A DNA stretch of 14,650 bases, from NCBI GenBank assembly GCA_028717765.1, contig JAQUNE010000019.1, forward strand, positions 1 through 14,650, in the 5' to 3' direction. The position numbers and the translations under genes were made by a program. Origin of the DNA: Candidatus Omnitrophota bacterium. Lineage in GTDB: Bacteria > Omnitrophota > Koll11 > Gygaellales > Profunditerraquicolaceae. Shown here in pieces: positions 8,201-13,940 of the stretch. Positions within the stretch are counted from its first letter, which is position 1, and every line of letters begins with the position of its first letter. Below the pieces are notes generated by a model. That model worked only from the letters and a program-made list of their open reading frames with translations, had not been told where the DNA came from and ran no database searches.

Positions 8201-8706
8201 AAAATCTGTGCGAAGGTATCTGCGCATTTTAAAGCGTCATTAAAACGGCGCTGCGCAAGTAGCTGCGGAATCTCGCCCTTTAAACAAGCAGTTAAACCAA
8301 TTAGCCCCTTGGAATATTTCGCTAATATCTCTTTATCGATACGCGGACGATAATAAAAACCTTCTAAATAACCAAGAGAAACCAGTTTCATTAAATTCTC
8401 GTACCCGGCTTCATCTTTAGCCAAAAGAATAAGGTGGAATGCGGCATCTTCGATGCCCTGGCTGGTTTTTTCCAGGCGGCTTTTCGGGGCAATGTAAGTT
8501 TCGCAGCCGATGATCGGCTTGATCCCGGCTTTTTGTGCTTCCAGATAAAATTCTATTACCCCGAACATATTGCCATGATCGGTAATCGCCAAAGAATCCA
8601 TTTTGTATTGCTTGGCAAGATTTAAGAGGTCTGGTATGCGGCAGGCTCCGTCTAATAGGCTATACTGGGTATGTAAGTGTAGGTGGACAAAATCAGAACG
8701 CGGCAT
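5272..8706 (-). CDS. dnaE: DNA polymerase III alpha subunit
   Basis: Replicative C-family polymerase, 1144 residues, full length. The N-terminal PHP domain (about 1-280) opens with FVHLHLHTQYSLLDG. Its candidate metal ligands look intact: His10, His12, Asp19, His44, Glu69, His91, Cys141, Asp209, His211. The catalytic core has GPGRGSAAGSLVSFLTG (358-374) and PDIDIDF, with catalytic Asp402 and Asp404; the third aspartate is Asp553 in KVDFLGL. A helix-hairpin-helix region follows (VNKKVLESLIKCGAFDSF, 862-879), then QISFF (908-912), which matches an internal sliding-clamp-binding motif, and an OB fold (about 982-1060). It is of the DnaE1 type, not PolC (no inserted exonuclease). The ATG is 13 nt after the guaA stop and has no Shine-Dalgarno site (seven T, C, six A), so translation may be coupled to guaA. 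Confidence 0.98.
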   Translation of the reverse strand: MPRSDFVHLHLHTQYSLLDGACRIPDLLNLAKQYKMDSLAITDHGNMFGVIEFYLEAQKAGIKPIIGCETYIAPKSRLEKTSQGIEDAAFHLILLAKDEAGYENLMKLVSLGYLEGFYYRPRIDKEILAKYSKGLIGLTACLKGEIPQLLAQRRFNDALKCADTFAQIFGKGNFYLEIQENRIAEQKIVNEGLAKIAQELNLPLVATNDVHYLLREHAKAQEALLCIQTQTTLDDPNRMRFATDEFYFKSPDEMKALFKDHPEAISNSLEIASRCNLELDFSQLHLPKFEPPVGKTKEEYLKELCLAGLPRRFKEVTPAIKERLSHELEIIKNMGFTSYFLIVSDFINYAKSKGIPVGPGRGSAAGSLVSFLTGITDIDPLQYGLLFERFLNPERLGLPDIDIDFCYERRQEVIDYVTQKYGRENVAQVITFGTMQARAVVRDVGRVMGISYADVDRIAKMIPPDPGITLKDALSSEPELNNLYKNDPQITELVKTALSLEGLNRHASIHAAGVVIADKPLDNYMALFKSQDDQITTGYSMSALEKIGLLKVDFLGLRTLTVIDQTIKIIRKTQGKDIDIDHIPLDDANTYKLLAAAQTIGVFQVESSGMRDLLRKLESERFEDLIALLALYRPGPIGSGMLDDFIKRKHKLIPIRYEHPKLESVLKETYGIMVYQEQIMQIASSLAGFSLAQADLLRKAMGKKIPEVMEKQRKNFIVGCMKNGIKESVATKIFDLIEYFSGYGFNKSHSAAYAMISYRTAYLKANYPVEFMCALLTSERDNTDKIVEYVNEAERMGLVILPPDINQSDALFKVVDAKTIRFGLLAVKNVGAGAVESIIEARKKERFAKLQDLCSRIDLRLVNKKVLESLIKCGAFDSFKLPRAQMVAALGLVLESASKAQREKAKGQISFFDKAFASNGFKNQVDDLPEIREWPEPQVLAFEKEMLGFYVSGHPLARYAGSLKRFASTSIAKLSMHKDEEEIKIVGLIAKVKQTVTRAKQEKMAILKLEDLEGVVEALVFPRAYQKISRYIQPNTVVLVTGNLNLKEDQPKLLVNDILPVDQIYKMINGININLSGLQENLFESLKNIITSSHGSTPVYLHLHTPAKSRVQLLVGDNYFVSPSEQLIHDIENLIGEERLSLAI

Positions 8707-8719
8707 TTTTTGAAAAAAA

Positions 8720-10405
8720 TCATTCCCACTCTATCGTTGCGGGAGGCTTTGAACTAATATCATAGACAACACGGTTAACGCCCTTAACTTCATTAATGAT
8801 GCGGTTGGAGATCTTTTCCAAAACTTCGTAAGGGATCTTTGCCCAATCAGCAGTCATTCCGTCAAGGCTGGTAACACAACGTACCGCCACAGTATTTTCG
8901 TAAGTACGCTCATCACCCATAACCCCTACGCTTTTAATCGGCAAGAGCACGGCAAAAGACTGCCAAACCTGCTCGTAAAGCCCAACTTTCCTGATTTCAT
9001 CGAGTACCCGGCGGTCAACCTCGCGTAAAATATTTAAACGCTCAGGGGTAACCTCGCCAATAATACGAATTGCCAGGCCCGGCCCGGGAAAAGGTTGGCG
9101 CTGTATAATATGGTCAGGTAATAATAATTCTTTACCGATCAGGCGCACCTCATCCTTAAAAAGATCCCGTAATGGCTCAATTAATTTTAATTTCATTTGC
9201 TCAGGCAAGCCACCAACATTATGATGGCTCTTAATGCGGCTGCTCGGAGCTCCAGTGGGAGAAATCGATTCAATCACATCAGGATATAATGTCCCCTGGG
9301 CAAGAAATTTTACCCCTTTGACTTTATCTGCTTCCTCTTCAAAAACTTTGACGAATTCATCTCCGATAATTTTTCTTTTTTCTTCCGGATCAACTACACC
9401 TTTTAAGCGTACAAGGAAACGTTTGCTACGGTCGACGTAATCAAGATTTAAATGGTACATATTACGGAAAACCGCTTTGATCTGCAATGGTTCATCTTTA
9501 CGTAACAGGCCATTATCAATAAAAATACACCTAAGGTTCTTACCAATGGCCTTATGGATCAAAAGCGCTGCTACTGAAGAATCGACACCGCCGCTCAAAC
9601 CTAAAACTACCCTATCGCGCCCAACGGTCTTAATAATATTATCTATACTTTCTTTAATAAAAGACTGCATGGTCCAGCGGGAAAGGCAGCCGCAGATTTT
9701 AAATAGGAAGTTACTAATAATCTGACTGCCTTTTTCCGTATGCGTAACTTCAGGATGGAACTGTACTGCGTAAATTTTCTTTTGACGATGAGAAATTGCC
9801 GCTATCGGCGCGTTCAAGGTATGTGCGCTAATGACAAAACCCGGCGGCAGCTTACTCACATAATCGCCGTGGCTGGCCCAACAAGTAAAATTCCCCGGGA
9901 TATGGCTAAAAAGGTCACGGTTATCATCAATAAATAGCTCAGCTTTTCCGAATTCCCGCTCCTTAGTATGTTTAACCTTGCCACCCATTAATTCACCAAC
10001 TACCTGCATACCATAACAGATACCCAAAATAGGAACCCCTAATTTAAAGATCGCTTTGTCAGGATATGGGCTTTTACGTTTATCCATTACCGAAGCAGGC
10101 CCACCAGAAAGGATCAAGCCCTTAGGATTCATCGCGGCAATTTCTTTTGCCGAGGTATTAAAGGGAATGATCCTGGAAAATACTTTATTCTCCCTGACCC
10201 GCCTGGCAATTAATTGCGTATATTGAGAGCCAAAGTCTAAAATTAAAATCGTTTGCCTGACTACTTTTTTTTCTTCCTTACGGCTTAATCTCGACTGTCT
10301 TTTTATCCTGTGCTGTCTTATCCTTTTAATTCTTTTAATCTTTTTAATTCTTTTGATTTTCTTTACTTTTCTGATCTTCTTAGCTTTTTTAATTTTCTTT
10401 GCCAT
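8720..10405 (-). CDS. guaA: GMP synthase (glutamine-hydrolysing) with polybasic N-terminal extension
   Basis: Converts XMP, glutamine and ATP to GMP, the last step of GMP synthesis. Residues 52-240 form the class I glutamine amidotransferase with triad Cys130 (LGICYGMQ), His217 and Glu219 (QFHPEV). Next comes the ATP-pyrophosphatase domain with P-loop SGGVDSS (271-277), then the dimerisation domain ending in the typical KPPATIEWE. Without the first 48 residues the length (about 513) is normal. The extension is very unusual: almost only Lys, Arg and Ile/Ala/Val in a three-residue period (residues 3-30). It is genuinely in frame; GGGAG precedes the ATG at 10405, and I found no ATG, GTG or TTG nearer the amidotransferase domain that could replace it. 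The gene lies 14 nt after guaB3 and 13 nt before dnaE. Confidence 0.97.
   Translation of the reverse strand: MAKKIKKAKKIRKVKKIKRIKKIKRIKRIRQHRIKRQSRLSRKEEKKVVRQTILILDFGSQYTQLIARRVRENKVFSRIIPFNTSAKEIAAMNPKGLILSGGPASVMDKRKSPYPDKAIFKLGVPILGICYGMQVVGELMGGKVKHTKEREFGKAELFIDDNRDLFSHIPGNFTCWASHGDYVSKLPPGFVISAHTLNAPIAAISHRQKKIYAVQFHPEVTHTEKGSQIISNFLFKICGCLSRWTMQSFIKESIDNIIKTVGRDRVVLGLSGGVDSSVAALLIHKAIGKNLRCIFIDNGLLRKDEPLQIKAVFRNMYHLNLDYVDRSKRFLVRLKGVVDPEEKRKIIGDEFVKVFEEEADKVKGVKFLAQGTLYPDVIESISPTGAPSSRIKSHHNVGGLPEQMKLKLIEPLRDLFKDEVRLIGKELLLPDHIIQRQPFPGPGLAIRIIGEVTPERLNILREVDRRVLDEIRKVGLYEQVWQSFAVLLPIKSVGVMGDERTYENTVAVRCVTSLDGMTADWAKIPYEVLEKISNRIINEVKGVNRVVYDISSKPPATIEWE
10316..10399 (-). repeat. Imperfect 9-bp tandem repeat encoding basic-basic-hydrophobic triplets
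   Basis: This covers codons 3-30 of guaA. Nine successive triplets follow the pattern (K/R)(K/R)(I/A/V), with hydrophobic residues at 5, 8, 11, 14, 17, 20, 23, 26 and 29. In DNA the unit is about 9 bp, of the type AAAAGAATT or AAAAAGATT, and the central part also has an 18-bp (KKIKRI) period. The unit is degenerate at synonymous and Lys/Arg positions, so it is not a simple homopolymer error. Confidence 0.85.
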
Positions 10406-10419
10406 GATCTCCCTCTATT

Positions 10420-11580
10420 CTATTTTCCCATACCAACACGCTGGCCTACCTGAAAAATTTTGCCTTCGGTCTGAATGGATGGAGCAATAATCATTTCTAC
10501 ATAATGCATCTCTTTCATATTTGTAGCGCCTAATGAACCCATAGAAGTCTGCAAGGCGCCGATTAAATTTTGCGAACCATCATCAACCCTTGCCGGACCA
10601 AAAAGAATTTCTTTTAAACTACCGGTGGTACCGACATAAATTCGCGTACCGCGTGGTAGGTTTACATGAGAAGTAGCCATACCCCAATGATATCCTCTTC
10701 CCGGAGCTTCTTTTGCGCGGGCAAAACTTGAACCGATCATGACCGCGTCAGCTCCTGAAGCAAAGGCTTTACAAATATCGCCTCCGCGGTTCATTCCGCC
10801 GTCAGTAATAATCGGAACATACCTTCCGGTTTTCTTAAAAAAGAAATCGCGTGCTGCTGCTGCATCTACCGTAGCGGTTACCTGAGGCACGCCAATCCCT
10901 AAAACTCCTCTGGTAGTACAAGCGGCACCCGGGCCAACTCCGATTAATAATCCCGCGGCACCGGTTTCTAAGAGCGCCAAGGTCATTTCATAAGTAACAC
11001 AATTGCCGAGAATAACCGGTACTTTCGCGGATTTACAAAATTTTTCCAAATTCAGGCTTTTGTAAGCTTTCGAAATATGTTTAGTTGAGGTAACCGTGGA
11101 TTGCACGATAAAAATATCCACGCCCGCGGAAACCGCAATTTTAATATATTTTTCGGCATTGCCAGGAATACAGCTCACTACAGCAGTGCCTTTTTTAGCT
11201 TTGATTTCCCTGATCCTTTTAGCGACTAGTTTTTCTTTTATCGGGGTGGTATAAATTGATTGGATAAGCACTGTGGCTTCGTGAGGCGAAGCTTTAGAAA
11301 TTTTTTCTAAAACTAAATCTGGATTTTCATAACGGGTCTGCACACCGTCAAGGTTTAAAACCGCGATCCCGCCTAATTTGGACATTTCTACGGCAAATTT
11401 TACATCTACCACACCATCCATTGCCGCGGCGAGAATCGGAACCTTGAATTTTTTTCCGTTAATCTGAAAAGAAGTATCAACTTCTGCAGGATTAACTGTC
11501 TGGTCACCAGGAACAAGTGCTATCTCATCAAACCCGTAACACCTGCGTGCGCGCCTGCCTATACCTATCCACTCTGCCAT
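10420..11580 (-). CDS. guaB3: GuaB3-type IMP dehydrogenase/GMP reductase family protein
   Basis: A 386-residue TIM-barrel protein of the IMPDH/GMPR superfamily. The N-terminus (IGIGRRARRCYGFDEIALVP) and AAMDGVVDVKFAVEMSKLGG (51-70) match the GuaB3 subfamily known from cyanobacteria and actinobacteria rather than classical GuaB. The flexible active-site loop is GVGPGAACTTRGVLGIG, with Cys221 as the expected nucleophile; the phosphate-binding region DGGMNRGGDICKAFASGADA (260-279) follows. The CBS (Bateman) pair, usually about 120 residues inside GuaB, is absent. A cyanobacterial GuaB3 has been reported to act as a GMP reductase, so the reaction here could be GMP to IMP instead of IMP to XMP; sequence alone does not settle it. 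A good site, AAGGAGA, lies 7 nt before the ATG. guaA follows after 14 nt, tying it to guanine-nucleotide balance. Confidence 0.9.
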   Translation of the reverse strand: MAEWIGIGRRARRCYGFDEIALVPGDQTVNPAEVDTSFQINGKKFKVPILAAAMDGVVDVKFAVEMSKLGGIAVLNLDGVQTRYENPDLVLEKISKASPHEATVLIQSIYTTPIKEKLVAKRIREIKAKKGTAVVSCIPGNAEKYIKIAVSAGVDIFIVQSTVTSTKHISKAYKSLNLEKFCKSAKVPVILGNCVTYEMTLALLETGAAGLLIGVGPGAACTTRGVLGIGVPQVTATVDAAAARDFFFKKTGRYVPIITDGGMNRGGDICKAFASGADAVMIGSSFARAKEAPGRGYHWGMATSHVNLPRGTRIYVGTTGSLKEILFGPARVDDGSQNLIGALQTSMGSLGATNMKEMHYVEMIIAPSIQTEGKIFQVGQRVGMGK

Positions 11581-11600
11581 ATTAGAGTCTCCTTAAAGTT

Positions 11601-11633
11601 AGTTTATTTAAACTGATATAAATCAATAGTTTA
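11601..11633 (-). promoter_or_regulatory. Possible alternative hairpins in guaB3 leader
   Basis: In the leader RNA three six-base arms occur in order: UAAACU (11633-11628), AGUUUA (11614-11609) and UAAACU (11606-11601). The middle arm can pair with either neighbour, giving two mutually exclusive weak AU stems just upstream of the guaB3 ribosome-binding site. No known riboswitch class is recognised, and the stems are short and AU-rich, so this may be chance. Confidence 0.2.
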
Positions 11634-11678
11634 CGGCTTTTTTCCATTTTTGAGGGTCTTTTAAGAAAGGAATAACAA

Positions 11679-11707
11679 ATATTACTATAACATCAATGAA
11701 TTGTCAA
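11679..11707 (-). promoter_or_regulatory. Sigma-A/70-type promoter for guaB3-guaA-dnaE
   Basis: TTGACA (11707-11702), a 17-nt spacer and TAATAT (11684-11679) on the minus strand: a perfect -35, a 4/6 -10 and ideal spacing. It lies just past the groEL-guaB3 boundary, giving a leader of roughly 90 nt before guaB3. It is the only good promoter I found before the guaB3-guaA-dnaE block. Confidence 0.6.
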
Positions 11708-11724
11708 TATCTTTTTTATAATAA

Positions 11725-11754
11725 AAAGGGCGAAGGAGTTATCCTTCGCCCTTT
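11725..11754 (-). terminator. Rho-independent terminator after groEL
   Basis: A perfect 13-bp stem (AAAGGGCGAAGGA and its complement) with a 4-nt loop, located 27 nt after the groEL stop. Read on the minus strand, the stem ends in a run of five T followed by ATTAT; read on the plus strand it is followed by A and seven T, so it could also work in that direction. It separates groESL from the guaB3 promoter. Confidence 0.9.
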
Positions 11755-11780
11755 ATTTTTTTCTTCTACTTCTTTACTTT

Positions 11781-13427
11781 TTAATACATTCCACCCATGC
11801 CGCCCATACCACCCATTCCGCCGCCTGCAGGCATTGCCGACATCTTGTCGTCTTTTTCCGGCTTGTCTGTAATCAGCGTTTCGGTAGTTAATAATAGAGC
11901 TGCAATACTGGAAGCATTTTGTAAAGCAGAACGTGTAACCTTGGTCGGGTCAATTACACCTGCGTCAATCATATCCACATAGGCATCCTGATTAACATCA
12001 AAACCGACATTAGTTTTTTCCGCTTTGATCCTTTGCACTACTACTGAACCCTCTAAACCGGCATTTTGCGCGATCTGCCTTAAAGGCTCTTCAATAGCGC
12101 GCCTAACGATAGCAACACCGATTTTTTCATCGCCTTCAAGCTTTAGCTTATCTAATGCGGCGATAGTACGGATTAAAGCAACACCGCCTCCAGGAACAAT
12201 ACCTTCTTGAGAAGCTGCGCGAGTAGCATGTAAAGCATCTTCTACTCTTGATTTCTTCTCTTTCATTTCCGTTTCAGTAGCAGCACCGACATTGATTACT
12301 GCCACACCGCCGGAAAGCTTTGCTAAACGTTCCTGAAGTTTTTCTTTATCATAATCTGAATCAGTATCTTCAACCTGTTTTTTAAGCTGGGCAATGCGCG
12401 CGTTTAAAGCAGCAGTCTTACCTGCTCCTTCAACGATTGTGGTGTTATCTTTGTCGATCTTAACTCTTTTCGCTCTTCCCAAGTCTTCGATATCAACATT
12501 TTCCAATTTAATTCCTAAATCCTCGGTAAGTGCTTTTCCTCCGGTAAGGACTGCGATATCCTCTAACATCGCTTTACGCCTGTCGCCGTAACCAGGAGCC
12601 TTTACTGCGCAAGCAGAAAAAGTACCGCGGATCTTATTGACTACTAAAGTAGCTAATGCCTCACCTTCAACCTCTTCAGCAAGAATCAAAAGTGGTTTTC
12701 CGGCGCGGGCAATCTTCTCTAATAGAGGAAGAATGTCTTTGATCGAAGAAATCTTTTTCTCATAGATCAGGATATAAGGATCCTCCATCACTACTTCCAT
12801 TCTTTCCGCATCAGTAACAAAATACGGAGAGAGATACCCTTGATCGAACTGCATACCTTCAACTGTTTCTAAAGTAGTAGCGGTTGACTTTGCTTCTTCT
12901 ACGGTAATTACGCCATCCTTACCAACTTTATCCATTGCTTCCGCGATCAGCTCGCCGATAGTAGTATCGGAATTTGCCGCGATCGAAGCAACTTGCGCTA
13001 CTTCTTTTTTATCTTTAATTGGCGTGGAAAGCTTGACTAATTCTTCCACTACCTTGTCTACCGCCTTTTCAATCCCGCGCTTTAAAGCCATCGGGTTTGC
13101 GCCGGCAGTGACATTCTTTAAACCTTCGCGATAAATTGATTCAGCCAGAATGGTGGCGGTTGTCGTGCCATCACCGGCAATATCAGAAGTTTTTTCCGCT
13201 ACTTCTTTGACCATTTGAGCGCCCATATTTTCAAAAGGGTCTTCAAGGTCAATTTCCTTTGCTACAGTAACACCATCTTTAGTGATGGTTGGTGAGCCGA
13301 ATTTTTTATCGATGACCACATTACGGCCTTTTGGGCCAAGGGTCACCTTTACGGCGGCAGCCAACTGTTCGACACCGCTTAAAATCTTACGGCGCGCTTC
13401 ATCACTGTATAATAGTTGCTTTGCCAT
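11781..13427 (-). CDS. groEL: Chaperonin GroEL (Hsp60)
   Basis: The 60-kDa chaperonin that forms the double-ring ATP-driven folding chamber in the cytoplasm, working with GroES. It is 548 residues, the standard length. The ATP-binding elements are [17 protein letters not shown] (28-44) and [13 protein letters not shown] (84-96, with the catalytic-region Asp86). The apical and intermediate segments are colinear with the family, including the [11 protein letters not shown] and [13 protein letters not shown] stretches. The C-terminus ends in the flexible GGM repeat tail ([10 protein letters not shown]) typical of GroEL. AGGAGG lies just before the ATG, 19 nt after the groES stop. It shares the CIRCE-controlled promoter of groES and is followed by a strong terminator, so groESL is a two-gene operon here. 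Confidence 0.99.
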   Translation of the reverse strand: MAKQLLYSDEARRKILSGVEQLAAAVKVTLGPKGRNVVIDKKFGSPTITKDGVTVAKEIDLEDPFENMGAQMVKEVAEKTSDIAGDGTTTATILAESIYREGLKNVTAGANPMALKRGIEKAVDKVVEELVKLSTPIKDKKEVAQVASIAANSDTTIGELIAEAMDKVGKDGVITVEEAKSTATTLETVEGMQFDQGYLSPYFVTDAERMEVVMEDPYILIYEKKISSIKDILPLLEKIARAGKPLLILAEEVEGEALATLVVNKIRGTFSACAVKAPGYGDRRKAMLEDIAVLTGGKALTEDLGIKLENVDIEDLGRAKRVKIDKDNTTIVEGAGKTAALNARIAQLKKQVEDTDSDYDKEKLQERLAKLSGGVAVINVGAATETEMKEKKSRVEDALHATRAASQEGIVPGGGVALIRTIAALDKLKLEGDEKIGVAIVRRAIEEPLRQIAQNAGLEGSVVVQRIKAEKTNVGFDVNQDAYVDMIDAGVIDPTKVTRSALQNASSIAALLLTTETLITDKPEKDDKMSAMPAGGGMGGMGGMGGMY

Positions 13428-13446
13428 ACTTCCTCCTTATTATTTG

Positions 13447-13737
13447 TTATTTAATAATTGCCAAAATATCCTCTTCACGCATAATCAATAATTCATCGCC
13501 TTCTTTGGTGGTAATTTCATTGCCGGAATACTTTCCGTATAATACCTTATCCCCCACCTTAACTTCCATAGCTTTGACAGTACCGCTTTCTAAAACTTTA
13601 CCTTTACCAACTGCAATTACTTCACCCTCTTGAGGTTTTTCTTTGGCAGTATCTGGTAAAAGAATGCCGCCCTTGGTTTTATTTTCCGCTTCCAAAGGCT
13701 TAATTACTACACGGTCACCTAATGGTTGAACCTTCAT
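13447..13737 (-). CDS. groES: Co-chaperonin GroES (Hsp10)
   Basis: The 96-residue lid of the GroEL chamber. It begins [20 protein letters not shown], with the mobile loop [13 protein letters not shown] (about 19-31) that docks on GroEL, then [12 protein letters not shown], a segment ending [11 protein letters not shown], and the C-terminal [16 protein letters not shown] chose the ATG at 13737 because AGGAGG sits 7 nt upstream and the family starts exactly at this Met. An in-frame ATG at 13767 would add ten residues ([10 protein letters not shown]) that come from the leader and Shine-Dalgarno site itself, and is rejected. Expression is expected to be heat-inducible through the CIRCE operator. 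Confidence 0.98.
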   Translation of the reverse strand: MKVQPLGDRVVIKPLEAENKTKGGILLPDTAKEKPQEGEVIAVGKGKVLESGTVKAMEVKVGDKVLYGKYSGNEITTKEGDELLIMREEDILAIIK

Positions 13738-13750
13738 TCCTACACCTCCT

Positions 13751-13792
13751 TGCATAGAGATGCACACCGAACAATCCGATATGTTCGGGTGC
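13751..13792 (-). promoter_or_regulatory. Two hairpins in groES leader, next to the ribosome-binding site
   Basis: On the minus-strand RNA, GCAC-CCGAACA pairs with UGUUCGG-U-GUGC (13792-13762; 11 bp, one bulged U, 8-nt loop). The next segment, UGCAU-CUCU-AUGCA (13764-13751), forms a 5-bp stem that ends at the AGGAGG site (13750-13745). The two overlap by about three bases, so they may compete. No U tract follows, so neither is a terminator. A role in translation or RNA stability is possible but inferred. Confidence 0.4.
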
Positions 13793-13855
13793 GGTTTTAA
13801 TAATCGTTTTAGTCGTTGGTTATTGAGAGCTTAATGCGGTTAACTATACGCAGAA

Positions 13856-13882
13856 TTAGCACTCTATCCCTAAGAGTGCTAA
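13856..13882 (-). promoter_or_regulatory. CIRCE operator (HrcA binding site)
   Basis: TTAGCACTC, nine bases, GAGTGCTAA: an exact match to the CIRCE consensus, with the symmetry extended by two more base pairs on each side (13854-13884). CIRCE is bound by the HrcA repressor and controls groESL and dnaK operons in many bacteria. It begins at the -10 box and covers the expected transcription start, so HrcA would block initiation. HrcA itself is not in this window. Confidence 0.97.
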
Positions 13883-13909
13883 TTATAAAAGAAAAGAAAA
13901 TTTTGTCAA
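13882..13909 (-). promoter_or_regulatory. Consensus sigma-A/70 promoter for groESL
   Basis: TTGACA (13909-13904), a 16-nt spacer and TATAAT (13887-13882), both hexamers perfect. Expected transcription begins near 13875, inside the CIRCE element, giving a leader of about 138 nt. A strong vegetative promoter held by a repressor fits HrcA control rather than an alternative heat-shock sigma factor. Confidence 0.9.
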
Positions 13910-13940
13910 GAGTTTTTTTAGATTTCTTGCTGATGTAAGC

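Noticed and set aside
8013..8243. Plus-strand open frame inside dnaE
   Set aside because: Opposite-strand shadow of a highly conserved polymerase gene, without a domain or a ribosome-binding site.
10262..10405. guaA extension as a frameshift or mis-called start
   Set aside because: The frame is continuous, the ATG has a good ribosome-binding site, and no ATG, GTG or TTG occurs in frame between it and the amidotransferase domain.
11725..11754. Inverted repeat as a mobile-element end or integration site
   Set aside because: The GC-rich stem, tight loop and T runs are those of a terminator, and no second copy or transposase is present.
13738..13767. Longer groES start adding [10 protein letters not shown]
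   Set aside because: These codons are made from the leader hairpin and the Shine-Dalgarno site; the ATG at 13737 fits the family and the spacing.
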